Assembly: GCF_900637185.1 (NCBI RefSeq) | Contig: NZ_LR134352.1 | Coordinates: 4,268,001-4,332,000 of the forward strand | DNA length: 64,000 nt | From: Nocardia asteroides | GTDB taxonomy: Bacteria > Actinomycetota > Actinomycetes > Mycobacteriales > Mycobacteriaceae | Reading direction: 5' to 3' | Part shown: positions 27,874 to 36,663 of the stretch, one piece after another | Position numbering within the stretch: the stretch's first letter is position 1 | Layout: each line of letters starts with the position of its first letter | Notes under the pieces: generated by a model | What the model saw: the letters and a program-made list of their open reading frames with translations, nothing else | What the model was told of the DNA's origin: nothing | Databases searched by the model: none | Translations under genes and position numbers: made by a program

Positions 27874-28407
27874 TCAGTCGCGGGCGAGCACGAAGAAATA
27901 GGGGTCGGGCAGGTCACGGAAATCCATCACGCCGAGCACGGTGTCGGCGTCGACGCGCCGGAACACGTCGACGATCGGCAGATGGTCGTAGATCATCGCC
28001 GCCGTCATCACCCCGCGGTGTTCGACCGGCCGCAACCGTGCCCGGTACTTGCGGGTGCGCAGCATCGGCTTGGCCACCCCGAGCAGCCCGCGCCCGCGGG
28101 CCACCAGCCCCGGCGGCACCTTGTCGGCGATGCCGAGCGGCACCCGCTTCGGGTCGACGGCGAAGATCTGCCCGGCCGGATCGCAGAACAGCAGCGGATG
28201 CACGCTGTCGGGTCCGTCGAACTGTTTGCCGTACCAGCCCGACGCCTCGAGCAGTCCGTCGAGGCCGTGTCCGGTGGCGAGCTCGCGCCCGTGCCAGCGG
28301 CCGGAGAGCTCGTCCGGCGACACCGGCGCCAAGCTGTCGAACAGGTCCAGTGCGTCCTGCCTGCCGCACGCGGGTCCGAGGGCGGCGAGCTGGTCGGTGG
28401 GGGTCAT
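27874..28407 (-). CDS. DUF4334/GXWXG-domain protein
   Basis: A 177-residue protein. The N-terminal GXWXG motif appears in DELSGRWHGRELATGH, and the C-terminal DUF4334 region contains EHRGVMTAAMIYDHLPIVDVFRRVD. The family is uncharacterised and often sits beside oxidoreductases. The frame opens at ATG 28431, overlapping the GMC gene stop (ATGA), but ATG 28407 has a good GGAAAGGA upstream and is preferred. It is the last gene of the hydrolase-BVMO-GMC operon and has a paralogue at 34901-35371. Confidence 0.82.
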   Translation of the reverse strand: MTPTDQLAALGPACGRQDALDLFDSLAPVSPDELSGRWHGRELATGHGLDGLLEASGWYGKQFDGPDSVHPLLFCDPAGQIFAVDPKRVPLGIADKVPPGLVARGRGLLGVAKPMLRTRKYRARLRPVEHRGVMTAAMIYDHLPIVDVFRRVDADTVLGVMDFRDLPDPYFFVLARD

Positions 28408-28427
28408 CAGGTCCTTTCCGGATGCGG

Positions 28428-30092
28428 TCATGCGGGCAGGCGCAGCGCGCCGGGCGCGGTGGCGGGGACGGCGGGACTGGCCGGCGCGACGGGGCTGACC
28501 CGCTCGTAGGCCGAGCCCAGCGGCGGCCGCGGATCGGCCTCGCCCTTGTTGGGCCAGAACGCCATGGCGCGCTCGGCCTGGGCGGTGATGGTCAGCGACG
28601 GGTTGACGCCGAGGTTGGCGGTGATGGCGCTGCCGTCGGCGATGTGCAGGCCGGGGTGACCGTAGATCCGCTGGTAGGGGTCGATCACACCGGTGTCGCC
28701 GGAGTCGCCGATGGTGCAGCCGCCGATGTAGTGCGCGGTGGCGGGGATGTTGAAGATGTCGGTGGCGATATTGCCGGTGTCGCCGTCGGAGTGCCCGGCG
28801 AAGCGGCGCGCGACATCGTGGGCCAGCGGAATCCATTCCGGATTCGGTTCGCCCGTGCCCTGTTTGGTGACCAGCCTGCGTCCCTTGAGGTAGGAGGTCA
28901 GCGAGTTGTCCAGCGACTGCATGATCAGCAGGATCACCGCGCGTTCGGACGCGCGGTGCGCGTTCTGCGACCGCAGGAACAGCAGCGGATGCAGCAGGAT
29001 CGTCAGCAGCAGCCGCAGGAACCGGAAGGCGCCGCCGTCGACCATCGGCACGGTCTGCACGAACAACGCGTTCTGGCCCTTGCCGTAGCTACACACCTCC
29101 ACGTGGGTCTGCGGTTCGGGATGGATCGAAGAGGTGATGGCCACGCCCTGGGCGAAGTCGGTGCGCGACTTGCTCACCACGCCGACGATGGCCTCGGAGT
29201 TGCTGCGGGTCAGCTCCCCCACCCGGGGCGACAGGTTCGGCAGGGTGCCGTCCCCACGCAGGGTGTGCAGCAGCTTCTGGGTGCCCAGCGCGGCCGCGGC
29301 GAACACCACCTGTTCGGCGGTGAAGGTGCGGGCGCGTTTGCGCAGCGGATGGTCGGACTGCCGGGTGTGGACCAGGTAGCCGCCGCCCCCGTCGGGTTCC
29401 ACCGAGGTGACCGTGGTCAGCGGATGCACCTGAGCGCCTTTGCTTTCGGCCAGGTGCAGATAGTTCAGCGTGGTGGTGTTCTTGGCGTTGTGCTTGCAGC
29501 CGGTGAAGCACTCCGAGCAGTGGATGCAGCCGGCGCGACGTGGACCGGCGCCACCGAAGTAGGGGTCGTCGACGGTGACGCCCTCGCTGCCCTCGTTGAA
29601 GAACACCCCGACATGGGTGCGGTGGAAGGTGTCGGCCACCTTCAGATCCCGCGCCACCTGCAGCAGCACCTCGTCCTTGGGGCCCAGTCGCGGGTTCTCC
29701 ACCACGCCCAGCATGCGTTTGGCCTGGTCGTAGTAGGGGGCGAGTTCGTCGCGCCAGTCGGTGATGTGGGCCCAGGCACGGTCGGTGTAGAACTCCGGCA
29801 GCGGTTCGTAGAGGGTGTTGCCGTAGATCAGCGAGCCGCCGCCGACACCGGAGCCGGAGAACACCAGGCATTTGCCCAGCGCGCTGATCCGCTGCGGGCC
29901 GGTCAGGCCCAGCCGCGGCGCCCAGATCGATTTGCGGATGTTCCAGTTGGTCTTCGGGTAGTCCTCGACATTCCAGCGCCTGCCGGATTCGAGGACGCCC
30001 ACACGGTAGCCCTTCTCGGTCAGGCGCAGCGCGGTGACGCTGCCACCGAACCCGGAGCCGATGACGATCACGTCGTAGTCGTAGTCGCTCAT
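28428..30092 (-). CDS. GMC-family oxidoreductase (cholesterol oxidase-like)
   Basis: A 554-residue FAD enzyme. GSGFGG near residue 12 binds ADP; the GSGVGGGSLIYGN segment is the GMC signature. AGCIHCSECFTGCKHNAKNT is a Cys-rich stretch typical of the actinobacterial ChoD-like subgroup. C-terminal catalytic-region residues are in ATAHYIGGCTIG (His) and GVNPSLTITA (Asn). It should oxidise an alcohol, possibly a sterol or other hydrophobic alcohol, to a ketone or aldehyde. It has no signal peptide, so it is intracellular. It starts by ATGA overlap (30089-30092) with the monooxygenase gene. Confidence 0.9.
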   Translation of the reverse strand: MSDYDYDVIVIGSGFGGSVTALRLTEKGYRVGVLESGRRWNVEDYPKTNWNIRKSIWAPRLGLTGPQRISALGKCLVFSGSGVGGGSLIYGNTLYEPLPEFYTDRAWAHITDWRDELAPYYDQAKRMLGVVENPRLGPKDEVLLQVARDLKVADTFHRTHVGVFFNEGSEGVTVDDPYFGGAGPRRAGCIHCSECFTGCKHNAKNTTTLNYLHLAESKGAQVHPLTTVTSVEPDGGGGYLVHTRQSDHPLRKRARTFTAEQVVFAAAALGTQKLLHTLRGDGTLPNLSPRVGELTRSNSEAIVGVVSKSRTDFAQGVAITSSIHPEPQTHVEVCSYGKGQNALFVQTVPMVDGGAFRFLRLLLTILLHPLLFLRSQNAHRASERAVILLIMQSLDNSLTSYLKGRRLVTKQGTGEPNPEWIPLAHDVARRFAGHSDGDTGNIATDIFNIPATAHYIGGCTIGDSGDTGVIDPYQRIYGHPGLHIADGSAITANLGVNPSLTITAQAERAMAFWPNKGEADPRPPLGSAYERVSPVAPASPAVPATAPGALRLPA

Positions 30093-31537
30093 GCGGAGAT
30101 CACCTCGTAGTCGGCGGCGTCGAATCGCGCCTGTTTCTTGTATTGGATGCCCAGCAGCGGCCAGTTGGTGGTGATGCGGCCGTCGGCCTGCCGGTACCAC
30201 GACGAGCACCGGCTCCACACGCTGCCGGCCAGCTCGCCCTGGATGCGGGTGTCGTAGGCCTGTTCCACCTCCGGCCGCACCGCCATCGGGACGCCCGTGG
30301 CCGCGAGGTGGGCGACGTAGTCGGCGATGTAATCGGCCTGCGCCTCGAGGAAGTAGATGATCGAACCGCCACCGGTGTTGGTGTTGGGGCCGTACATGAT
30401 GCACAGGTTCGGGAATCCCGGGACCGTGATGCCGTAGTAGGCGTGCGCGCCCGCGCGCCACTCCTGGGTGAGGGGCAGGCCCGCGGCGCCGGTGATGTCC
30501 ATCGGGGCCAGGAACTCGGTGGTCTTGAAGCCGGTACCCCAGATGATCACGTCGACCTCGTGGTCGCGCCCGTCGGCGGTCCGCACCCCGGCCGGGGTGA
30601 TCTCGGTGATCTTGTCGGTGCTCACCTCGACGTTCGGGGCGGCCAAGGCGGGCAGGTAGTTGTCGGAGAACAGCATTCGCTTGCAGCCGATCGGATAGTC
30701 CGGCCACACCTGCTCGAACAGGCCCGGCTTGGCCGCGGTCTGTTTGCGCATGTGCCGCTTGGCGACCGCCTTGATCGCGGCGGCCAGCGGTTTGGCGTAG
30801 ACCCAGGCCAGGCTGAGGCCTTCGACCACGCCGTACCAGGTGCCGCGCTCGGCCAGTTCGGTCACCGGCAGCTTCTCGAACGCCTTGTGGTGCAGCGGCC
30901 CGAATTCCCGGTCCGGGCGGGGCACGATGTAGGGCGCCGAACGCTGGAACACCGTCATCGACCCGACCACGGGCTGGATCTCGGGCACGAACTGGACCGC
31001 GCTGGCCCCGGTGCCGATGACCGCGACGCGTTTGCCGGTCAGGTCGATGTCGTGGTTCCACTGCGCGGAATGGAAGCAGGGCCCGGCGAAGCTGTCGCGG
31101 CCCTCGATGTCGGGCAGGGCGGGCCGCGACAGCTGGCCGACCGCGGGTACGAGCACGTCGACCTGCACGGACTCTCCCGAGTCCAGGCGCACGGTCCACC
31201 TGCCGGTGGTGTCGTCGAACGCCGCGCCGGTGACCTCGGTGCCGAAGCGGATGTGCCTGCGCACGTCGTATTTGTCGGCGACGTGGCGGATGTAGTCCAG
31301 GATCACCGGCTGCCGCGAGAACCGGTGTGGCCAGCGCGGATTGGGTTCGAAGGAGTAGGAGTAGAACGGCGAGGGCACGTCGCAGGCGGCGCCGGGGTAG
31401 GTGTTCTCCCGCCACACCCCGCCGACGTCGTCGGCCTTCTCGAACACGACGATGTCGTCGAATCCGCGCTTCTTCAAGGCGATCACGGCGGCCAGACCGC
31501 CGAAACCACTGCCGATGACCGCGATCGAAGGTGTCAT
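30089..31537 (-). CDS. Flavin-containing Baeyer-Villiger-type monooxygenase
   Basis: A 482-residue FAD/NADPH monooxygenase. The FAD motif GSGFGG is at residues 9-14, the Baeyer-Villiger fingerprint F-x-G-x3-H-x3-W lies at 150-160 (FAGPCFHSAQW), and the NADPH motif GTGASA is at ~175. WGTGFKTTEF marks the C-terminal ATG-like motif. It would insert oxygen into a ketone to give an ester or lactone. It overlaps both neighbours by ATGA (30089-30092 and 31534-31537). With a hydrolase upstream and an alcohol oxidase downstream, an alcohol-ketone-ester-acid route is plausible. It resembles mycobacterial MymA-type enzymes. Confidence 0.92.
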   Translation of the reverse strand: MTPSIAVIGSGFGGLAAVIALKKRGFDDIVVFEKADDVGGVWRENTYPGAACDVPSPFYSYSFEPNPRWPHRFSRQPVILDYIRHVADKYDVRRHIRFGTEVTGAAFDDTTGRWTVRLDSGESVQVDVLVPAVGQLSRPALPDIEGRDSFAGPCFHSAQWNHDIDLTGKRVAVIGTGASAVQFVPEIQPVVGSMTVFQRSAPYIVPRPDREFGPLHHKAFEKLPVTELAERGTWYGVVEGLSLAWVYAKPLAAAIKAVAKRHMRKQTAAKPGLFEQVWPDYPIGCKRMLFSDNYLPALAAPNVEVSTDKITEITPAGVRTADGRDHEVDVIIWGTGFKTTEFLAPMDITGAAGLPLTQEWRAGAHAYYGITVPGFPNLCIMYGPNTNTGGGSIIYFLEAQADYIADYVAHLAATGVPMAVRPEVEQAYDTRIQGELAGSVWSRCSSWYRQADGRITTNWPLLGIQYKKQARFDAADYEVISA

Positions 31538-32334
31538 GAAACTCTCCGGGTGTCGAGGATGGTCCGCACGCACAGGTCCGGGGCGTCGCTGAACGGGAGG
31601 TGCCCGCAGCCGGGCAGGTCGAGGTGGTGGGCGAACGGCAGGACCGCGCGGGCTCGCGCGCTCTGGGTTCGGTGGGTCAGCACCAGGTCGCGGGTGCCCC
31701 AGGCCACGGTCACCGGGATCCGCGGCAGTGCGCCCGGGTCGTCGCCGGGGGCCAGGACGTAGGTGGCGAAGTCGTCGCGGGCGTCGGCGAAGCTGGTGGC
31801 TCCGGCCAGTCCGGCCAGGTCGACGCGCGCGGCCTGCGGGGTGACCTGCGCGGGCTTGCCGAACATGACCGACAGCAGCGCGGTCCGTCCCGCGGGGTGC
31901 TCGACCGCGCGGTCCAGGGCCGGGCCGGCGACCCGGGCGACCGCGCGCATCGCGGTCAGCGAGCCCTGGACCCAGCGCAGCCCGGGTTGCCCGTAGAAGC
32001 CGACCGGTGAGAACGCGGTCACCGCGCTCGCCACGCCGGTGCGGCCGAGCTCGAGCGCGATGCCGCCGCCCATGGAGCTGCCGACGACGTGCGGGGCCTG
32101 GATGTCGTTGGTCTCCAGCCAGCCGGTGAGCCAGTCGGCGTAGCCGCGGGGGCCGGGCCGTAACCCGGGTTGCGCCGGGGATGCGCCGAATCCGGGCAGG
32201 TCGACGGCGATCACCTCGTACTGTGTGGCCAGCAGGTCGATGATCGGCGCGAAGATCTGCCAGCGACTGCCGAGGCCGTGCACGAGCACGATCGGCGAGC
32301 CGGCACCCCGGCGGACATGAGAGATCTGCGTCAT
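31534..32334 (-). CDS. Alpha/beta-fold hydrolase (esterase/lipase)
   Basis: A 266-residue serine hydrolase with a visible triad: the nucleophile elbow VVGSSMGGG, Asp in WGTRDLVL and His in GCGHLPFSD. IVLVHGLGSRW forms the oxyanion region. It is the first gene of the minus-strand operon and probably hydrolyses the ester or lactone made by the adjacent Baeyer-Villiger enzyme. AAGG precedes the ATG. It is divergent from a TetR gene. Confidence 0.92.
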   Translation of the reverse strand: MTQISHVRRGAGSPIVLVHGLGSRWQIFAPIIDLLATQYEVIAVDLPGFGASPAQPGLRPGPRGYADWLTGWLETNDIQAPHVVGSSMGGGIALELGRTGVASAVTAFSPVGFYGQPGLRWVQGSLTAMRAVARVAGPALDRAVEHPAGRTALLSVMFGKPAQVTPQAARVDLAGLAGATSFADARDDFATYVLAPGDDPGALPRIPVTVAWGTRDLVLTHRTQSARARAVLPFAHHLDLPGCGHLPFSDAPDLCVRTILDTRRVS

Positions 32335-32363
32335 CGCAGCCCTTCAGTCGTGAGAACATTCGT

Positions 32364-32391
32364 AAGAAACAGTTACTGCGTACGGTTTCTT
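32364..32391. promoter_or_regulatory. Inverted repeat between hydrolase operon and TetR gene
   Basis: The arms AAGAAAC (32364-32370) and GTTTCTT (32385-32391) are exact complements, spaced 14 bp. They lie 30 bp upstream of the hydrolase start in the 154-bp divergent gap. This is a candidate TetR site overlapping the operon promoter. Confidence 0.5.
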
Positions 32392-32488
32392 GATTGCACC
32401 AGCTCATTGCCACTGCGTCAATAGGCAATCGCAGGGCAATTCATGGCGCACTCGCCGATTGATACCGTCACGGCGTACGATTTCTCGG

Positions 32489-33148
32489 GTGACTGTGCAA
32501 CCACCGCGCCGCACCCAGGCCGAACGCCGGGCCTCCACCCGCGCGCTCATCCTCGCCTGCACGGCCGAATGCCTGCTCGAACGCGGCTACGCGGCCACCA
32601 CCGTCAGCGCCGTCCAGGAACGCGCCGGCCTGGCCAGAGGCACCGTGCAGCACCACTTCCCCACCCGCTCCGAACTGCTCATCGCGGCCACCACCGCGGT
32701 CGTCGACCGGCGCCTCGAGCAGTTCCGGCGCGAAGCCGAACTGCTGCCACCGGGCCACGACCGGCTCCAAGCCGTCGTCGACCTGGCCTGGCGCGACCTG
32801 AACAGCCCCGACTTCTTCACCGCGCTGGACCTGTGGGTGGCCGCGCGCACCGACGCCGAACTCCGCGAACGCCTCGTCGAGGAGGAACGCCGCGTCTTCG
32901 CCGAGATGCGCGCGCTCTACCTGGCGGTCCTCGGCGAACCGTACGCCTCCGACCCCCGCGCCGAGGTCCTCGTCGAATTCACCATCGACCTGCTGACCGG
33001 CCTGTCGATGACGGCCATGCTCACCGGCGTCACCGGCGAACGCGAAGCCGTGGTGCGCCGCTGGAAACGCGCCCTCGCCGTCCTGGTCGGCCGCCTGCCC
33101 GGCGAGCAGCTCCTCGACGGCAGTCCCCTGCCCGCCGTCGTCGGCTGA
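32489..33148 (+). CDS. TetR-family regulator
   Basis: A 219-residue regulator with HTH ATTVSAVQERAGLARGTVQHHF. GTG 32489 (MTVQPPRRTQAERRAST) is chosen; the frame extends upstream through the operator region but without family sequence. It is divergent from the hydrolase-BVMO-GMC-DUF4334 operon and is the likely repressor. It ends 6 bp from the convergent TetR gene. Confidence 0.9.
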   Translation: MTVQPPRRTQAERRASTRALILACTAECLLERGYAATTVSAVQERAGLARGTVQHHFPTRSELLIAATTAVVDRRLEQFRREAELLPPGHDRLQAVVDLAWRDLNSPDFFTALDLWVAARTDAELRERLVEEERRVFAEMRALYLAVLGEPYASDPRAEVLVEFTIDLLTGLSMTAMLTGVTGEREAVVRRWKRALAVLVGRLPGEQLLDGSPLPAVVG

Positions 33149-33154
33149 ACCGGC

Positions 33155-33793
33155 TCAGCCGATCCCGGACAGCCCGTGCCAGCACAGCGCGACCGTGGTC
33201 GCCACGACCTCGCGCTTGGGAATCGGGCGGCCCGCGTCCAGCCACTGCCGCGCCGCGAGATGACTGGCCCCCACCACGCCGAAGGCGCAGGTGAACGCGC
33301 GCGCGTCGTCCATGCCCGCCGCCCGCAGCTCCGCGCTGATCAGCGCCGCGAACTTGCCGAAGGCGTGCCGGGCCCGCCAGCGCACGCTGGGTTCGCTCGG
33401 CACCGGTGACTCGAACACCAGCACATGCCCGTCGGGGTCCTCGTCGACGAAGTCGAAATACGCTCCGACCGCGCGCCGGACCTTGTCCTCCTGACCGGTC
33501 GCCCCCTCCAGCGCCGCCCGCACCCCACCGACCATCCGGTCCAGATGATGTTGCAGGACAGCCAGATACAGATCCAGCTTGTTGGCGTAGAGGGTGTAGA
33601 GCACCGGTTTGCTCATGCCGGCGCGCAACCCGATCTGGTCCATGCTCGCGCCGTGATAGCCGTGCGCCACGAACGCCTCGCGCGCGGCGTTGAGCACCAC
33701 GAGCATCCGCTCGGCGCGGGCGGCGAGGGCACTCGGCGCCATCGGCGCGAGGTCGGCCTCGGGCATCATGAGGTCGCTGTCCAGGATCGTCAT
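33155..33793 (-). CDS. TetR-family regulator (paralogue of 48477-49109)
   Basis: A 212-residue regulator. The HTH is ASMDQIGLRAGMSKPVLYTLY, followed by NKLDLYLAVLQHHLDRMV. The C-terminal ligand domain has HVLVFESPVPSEPSVRW and SHLAARQWLDAGRPIPK, which also occur nearly unchanged in the TetR encoded at 48477-49109. It lies 19 bp downstream of the zinc alcohol dehydrogenase gene on the same strand, so it is probably the last gene of that operon. The operator is unknown. Confidence 0.92.
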   Translation of the reverse strand: MTILDSDLMMPEADLAPMAPSALAARAERMLVVLNAAREAFVAHGYHGASMDQIGLRAGMSKPVLYTLYANKLDLYLAVLQHHLDRMVGGVRAALEGATGQEDKVRRAVGAYFDFVDEDPDGHVLVFESPVPSEPSVRWRARHAFGKFAALISAELRAAGMDDARAFTCAFGVVGASHLAARQWLDAGRPIPKREVVATTVALCWHGLSGIG

Positions 33794-33812
33794 GCGTCAC
33801 ATCCCCGTTCGG

Positions 33813-34901
33813 TCACCATGTCAGCACCGGTTTCACCACCCGGCCCGCCCGCTGATCGGCCAGCGCGGCCTCGATCTCGGTATGCGGATACCGCCCGACG
33901 AGCCGCTCCACCGGGAACCGGCCTTGCGCGTGCAGATCGAGCAGGCGCGGAATGAACTCCGCGGGCACGCTGTCACCTTCGAGACAACCGCGAATCGTCT
34001 TGCCGCGCAAGACCAGGTCGGCGAGGTCGACCGGCGGGGTACCCGCGCCCAGACCCACCGCGACCACGGTGGCGCCGGTGGCCAGCGCCGCGACCGCGTC
34101 ACCGAGCACCGCGGGCACCCCCGTGGTGTCGACGGCGTGGGCCACCCCGTCACCGGTGAGCTCGAGCAGCCGCGCCGCGGTGGGTCCGTCGGCGGGATCG
34201 AAGGCGGCTTCGGCGCCCAGGTCGAGCGCGAGTTCGCGGCGCGTGGCCGAGGTTTCCACGACCGCCACCCGCACACCGTCGACGGTGCGCGCCGCCAGCA
34301 GCGCGGCCATGCCGACCGCGCCCGCGCCGTAGACCGCCAGCCAAGCCCCTGCGGTGGGCCGCAGAACGTTGAGCACCGCACCGGCCCCGGTCTGGAAGCC
34401 ACAGCCGAACGGCGCCGCCAGCGCCGCGTCGATCGCCGGGTCCACCACGACGGTGTTGTCCTCGGTGCTCAGCGCGTACCCGGCGAAACTCGACTGGCCG
34501 AAGAACCCGTCCAGCACCGGCGTGCCCGCGCTCGACACGCGGGCCCCCACATGGGCGCGGCGCCCGAATTGGTTGAGCGCCACCGACCGGCGGCAGTAGG
34601 CCGGGCGCCCGTCCGCGCAAGCCGGGCACGCGCCGCAGTGCCGGAAGGTGAGCACCACGTGATCACCCGGGCGCACCGACGTCACACCGGGCCCGACCGC
34701 TGCCACGACACCGGCGCCCTCGTGCCCGAGCAGGATCGGCCGGTCGGCCGCCCCCGCGCGCCTGCTCACCAGGTCGGTGTGGCAGACCCCGGCCGCGGCG
34801 ACGCGCACCAGGATCTCCCCGCCGCGCGGTTCATCGATCTCGACCGGTTCGACCGAGAAACCCGCCGCCGGATCGCGGGACAGGACCGCCGTGGTGCGCA
34901 T
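33813..34901 (-). CDS. Zinc-dependent alcohol dehydrogenase (class III/AdhD-like)
   Basis: A 362-residue medium-chain dehydrogenase. Catalytic zinc ligands lie in AGVCHTD and GHEGAGVV; the structural zinc lobe is CGACPACADGRPAYC. The NAD site is VYGAGAVGMAA. FGCGFQTGAGAVLNVL is typical of aryl/alkyl alcohol dehydrogenases of this group. It interconverts alcohols and aldehydes or ketones. The ATG overlaps the upstream DUF4334 stop (TGATG at 34899-34903), so the two proteins are co-translated. Confidence 0.93.
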   Translation of the reverse strand: MRTTAVLSRDPAAGFSVEPVEIDEPRGGEILVRVAAAGVCHTDLVSRRAGAADRPILLGHEGAGVVAAVGPGVTSVRPGDHVVLTFRHCGACPACADGRPAYCRRSVALNQFGRRAHVGARVSSAGTPVLDGFFGQSSFAGYALSTEDNTVVVDPAIDAALAAPFGCGFQTGAGAVLNVLRPTAGAWLAVYGAGAVGMAALLAARTVDGVRVAVVETSATRRELALDLGAEAAFDPADGPTAARLLELTGDGVAHAVDTTGVPAVLGDAVAALATGATVVAVGLGAGTPPVDLADLVLRGKTIRGCLEGDSVPAEFIPRLLDLHAQGRFPVERLVGRYPHTEIEAALADQRAGRVVKPVLTW

Positions 34902-35371
34902 CAGGACACCCGTTCCAGCAGGAAGTAGAAGTGCTCGCCGCGCGAGAGCACCAGCTCGGCGCGCCCGTTCATGATGCCCATCAGGGTGTTGTCGTCGAGC
35001 CATTTGAAGTGGTCGAACACCGCGCGGCCGTCGTAGACCATGGTCGCGGTGACCTCGCCGCGGAACTCGATGTTCCACAGCGTCGCCTCACCCTGTCCCA
35101 GTTCGACATTCGAGAACAGGGTGCCGTCCTCGGCGCGGCAGATCAGCGGTTTCGCGTCGTCCACGGCATGGAAGGTCTTGCCGTACCAGCGGCTCGCCGG
35201 CAGTGCCCGGCACAGCGGGTGCCCGGTCTGGAACGCGTCACCGCGCCACTGCCCCAGGATGTCCTCGGCGCGCGCCGGGCGTAGCCGGGTCCACAGATCG
35301 TCGAGTTCGGCGGTGGCGACACCGTCGGTCTGTTCCCGCAGTTGCTGCCAGCGTGGCTTGTCCGCGCCCAT
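34901..35371 (-). CDS. DUF4334/GXWXG-domain protein (paralogue of 27874-28407)
   Basis: A 156-residue protein. The GXWXG motif is in DILGQWRGDAFQTGH, and the C-terminal region includes FRGEVTATMVYDGRAVFDHFKWLDD. It parallels the other DUF4334 protein in this window in layout and in sitting beside an alcohol-oxidising enzyme. GAGG precedes ATG 35371. It is the first gene of the DUF4334-ADH-TetR operon and is divergent from a TetR gene with two strong operators between. Confidence 0.87.
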   Translation of the reverse strand: MGADKPRWQQLREQTDGVATAELDDLWTRLRPARAEDILGQWRGDAFQTGHPLCRALPASRWYGKTFHAVDDAKPLICRAEDGTLFSNVELGQGEATLWNIEFRGEVTATMVYDGRAVFDHFKWLDDNTLMGIMNGRAELVLSRGEHFYFLLERVS

Positions 35372-35392
35372 CGTGTCCTCGTCTCGCCGAAT

Positions 35393-35444
35393 CCAGAACC
35401 GCTTGGTTCTGGAACGGACGATAGTTCCGAACCAGTTGGTTCGG
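35393..35444. promoter_or_regulatory. Two palindromic TetR operators
   Basis: Perfect palindrome 1, CCAGAACC-GCTT-GGTTCTGG, is at 35393-35412. Perfect palindrome 2, CCGAACC-AGTT-GGTTCGG, is at 35427-35444. They share GAACC-N2-TT-GGTTC, and the centres are 33 bp apart, about three helical turns, so both lie on one DNA face. They fill the 92-bp gap between the divergent DUF4334 and TetR genes. Confidence 0.85.
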
Positions 35445-35463
35445 CAAGGGGTACCATGCGGCC

Positions 35464-36027
35464 ATGCGTGCGGCAGGTGAGGCGACCAGGGAACGGATCC
35501 TGGCCGCGGCGAAGGCGGAATTCTCCGAGTTCGGCATCGCGGGCGCCCGGATCAACCGGATCGCGGCCGCGGCCAACGCCAGCAAAGACCGCCTCTACGC
35601 CTACTTTCCGGGCAAATTCGAGCTCTACGTGGCCGTGACCGAGCGCTGGACCAGCGAAACCGCCGCCGAGACCGCGCTGCGCGCCGACGACGTCCCCGGC
35701 TACGTCGGCCGCCTGTTCGACCACTTCGTCGCCCACCCCGACAATGCCCGCCTGCAGGCCTGGGCCGACCTCGAACCCGAGGGCGACCACATCGGCCCGG
35801 TCCTGCGCCGCACCATCGACGCCAAACTCACCGAACTGCGCCGCGGTCAGCGCGAAGGGCTGCTCACCACCGCCGTACCGCCCGTCATGCTCCTGCGCAT
35901 GCTCTCGGACCTGACCCGCACCAATGCCATGCAGGCCCGGTTCGCGGCCGAACGCGGCGACACCGAACAGCTCGCGAAACGCCGCGCCGCCACCGTTTTC
36001 GCCGCCGCCCGCATCGCCGCACCGTGA
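35464..36027 (+). CDS. TetR-family regulator
   Basis: A 187-residue regulator. The HTH is ARINRIAAAANASKDRLYAYF, and FPGKFELYVAV continues the DNA-binding domain as in RutR/YcdC-like proteins. It is divergent from the DUF4334-alcohol dehydrogenase operon and is the probable ligand of the paired GAACC palindromes. An SGNH hydrolase gene follows 36 bp downstream on the same strand. Confidence 0.92.
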   Translation: MRAAGEATRERILAAAKAEFSEFGIAGARINRIAAAANASKDRLYAYFPGKFELYVAVTERWTSETAAETALRADDVPGYVGRLFDHFVAHPDNARLQAWADLEPEGDHIGPVLRRTIDAKLTELRRGQREGLLTTAVPPVMLLRMLSDLTRTNAMQARFAAERGDTEQLAKRRAATVFAAARIAAP

Positions 36028-36063
36028 CGATCACGCCCGGACCGACCTCGTAATGTCGCGGGC

Positions 36064-36663
36064 GTGAGTGCAGATCTGCGAATCTTCTTCCTCGGCGACT
36101 CCTTCGTCCAGGGCATCGGCGACCCCGAGTACCGCGGCTGGCCCGGGCGGGTACTGGCCGCCTCCGGTCCGTCGATCACCGCGTTCAACCTCGGCATCCG
36201 CCGCAACACCTCCGACGACGTACAGCGCCGCTGCTGGAACGAGATCGAGCCGCGCACCATGACCGGGGCCGACCACCGGCTGGTGCTGTCGTTCGGCAGC
36301 AACGACGCCGTCGAGGAGGACGGCGTGGTGCGCGTGGACCCCGACCGCACCATCGCCAACCTGACCTCGATCCTGGACCAGGCGAGCCGCCGCGACATCG
36401 CGGTGCTCGTCGTGGGCCCGCCGCCCGTCGTCGACGCGGGCGCACCGCACCTGGACCGGACCACCGCACTCGCACAGCGGCTGGCGGCGCTGTGTCAGGC
36501 GCGATCGGTCCCGTTCGTCCCGGTGACCACGGCACTGTCGACCGACCCGAGCTGGCGTGCCGAGGCCCTGGCCGGCGACGGCGCCCACCCCGAGGCGGGC
36601 GGCTACCAGCGCCTGGCCGAGCTCGTGCTCGCGCACGGCTGGCGGGACTGGATCGGCCGCTAG
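36064..36663 (+). CDS. SGNH/GDSL-family hydrolase
   Basis: A 199-residue esterase-type hydrolase. Block I is FLGDSFVQGIG with the nucleophile Ser, block III is SFGSNDAVE, and block V is GDGAHPEAGG with Asp and His. There is no signal peptide. It resembles TesA-like lysophospholipase/thioesterases. GTG 36064 is the start. It overlaps the convergent TetR stop by 4 bp. Confidence 0.92.
   Translation: MSADLRIFFLGDSFVQGIGDPEYRGWPGRVLAASGPSITAFNLGIRRNTSDDVQRRCWNEIEPRTMTGADHRLVLSFGSNDAVEEDGVVRVDPDRTIANLTSILDQASRRDIAVLVVGPPPVVDAGAPHLDRTTALAQRLAALCQARSVPFVPVTTALSTDPSWRAEALAGDGAHPEAGGYQRLAELVLAHGWRDWIGR

Noticed and set aside
30089..32428. Longer monooxygenase starting upstream of 31537
   Set aside because: The extension lies over the alpha/beta hydrolase gene in another frame; ATG 31537 begins the FAD-binding sequence and forms an ATGA junction.
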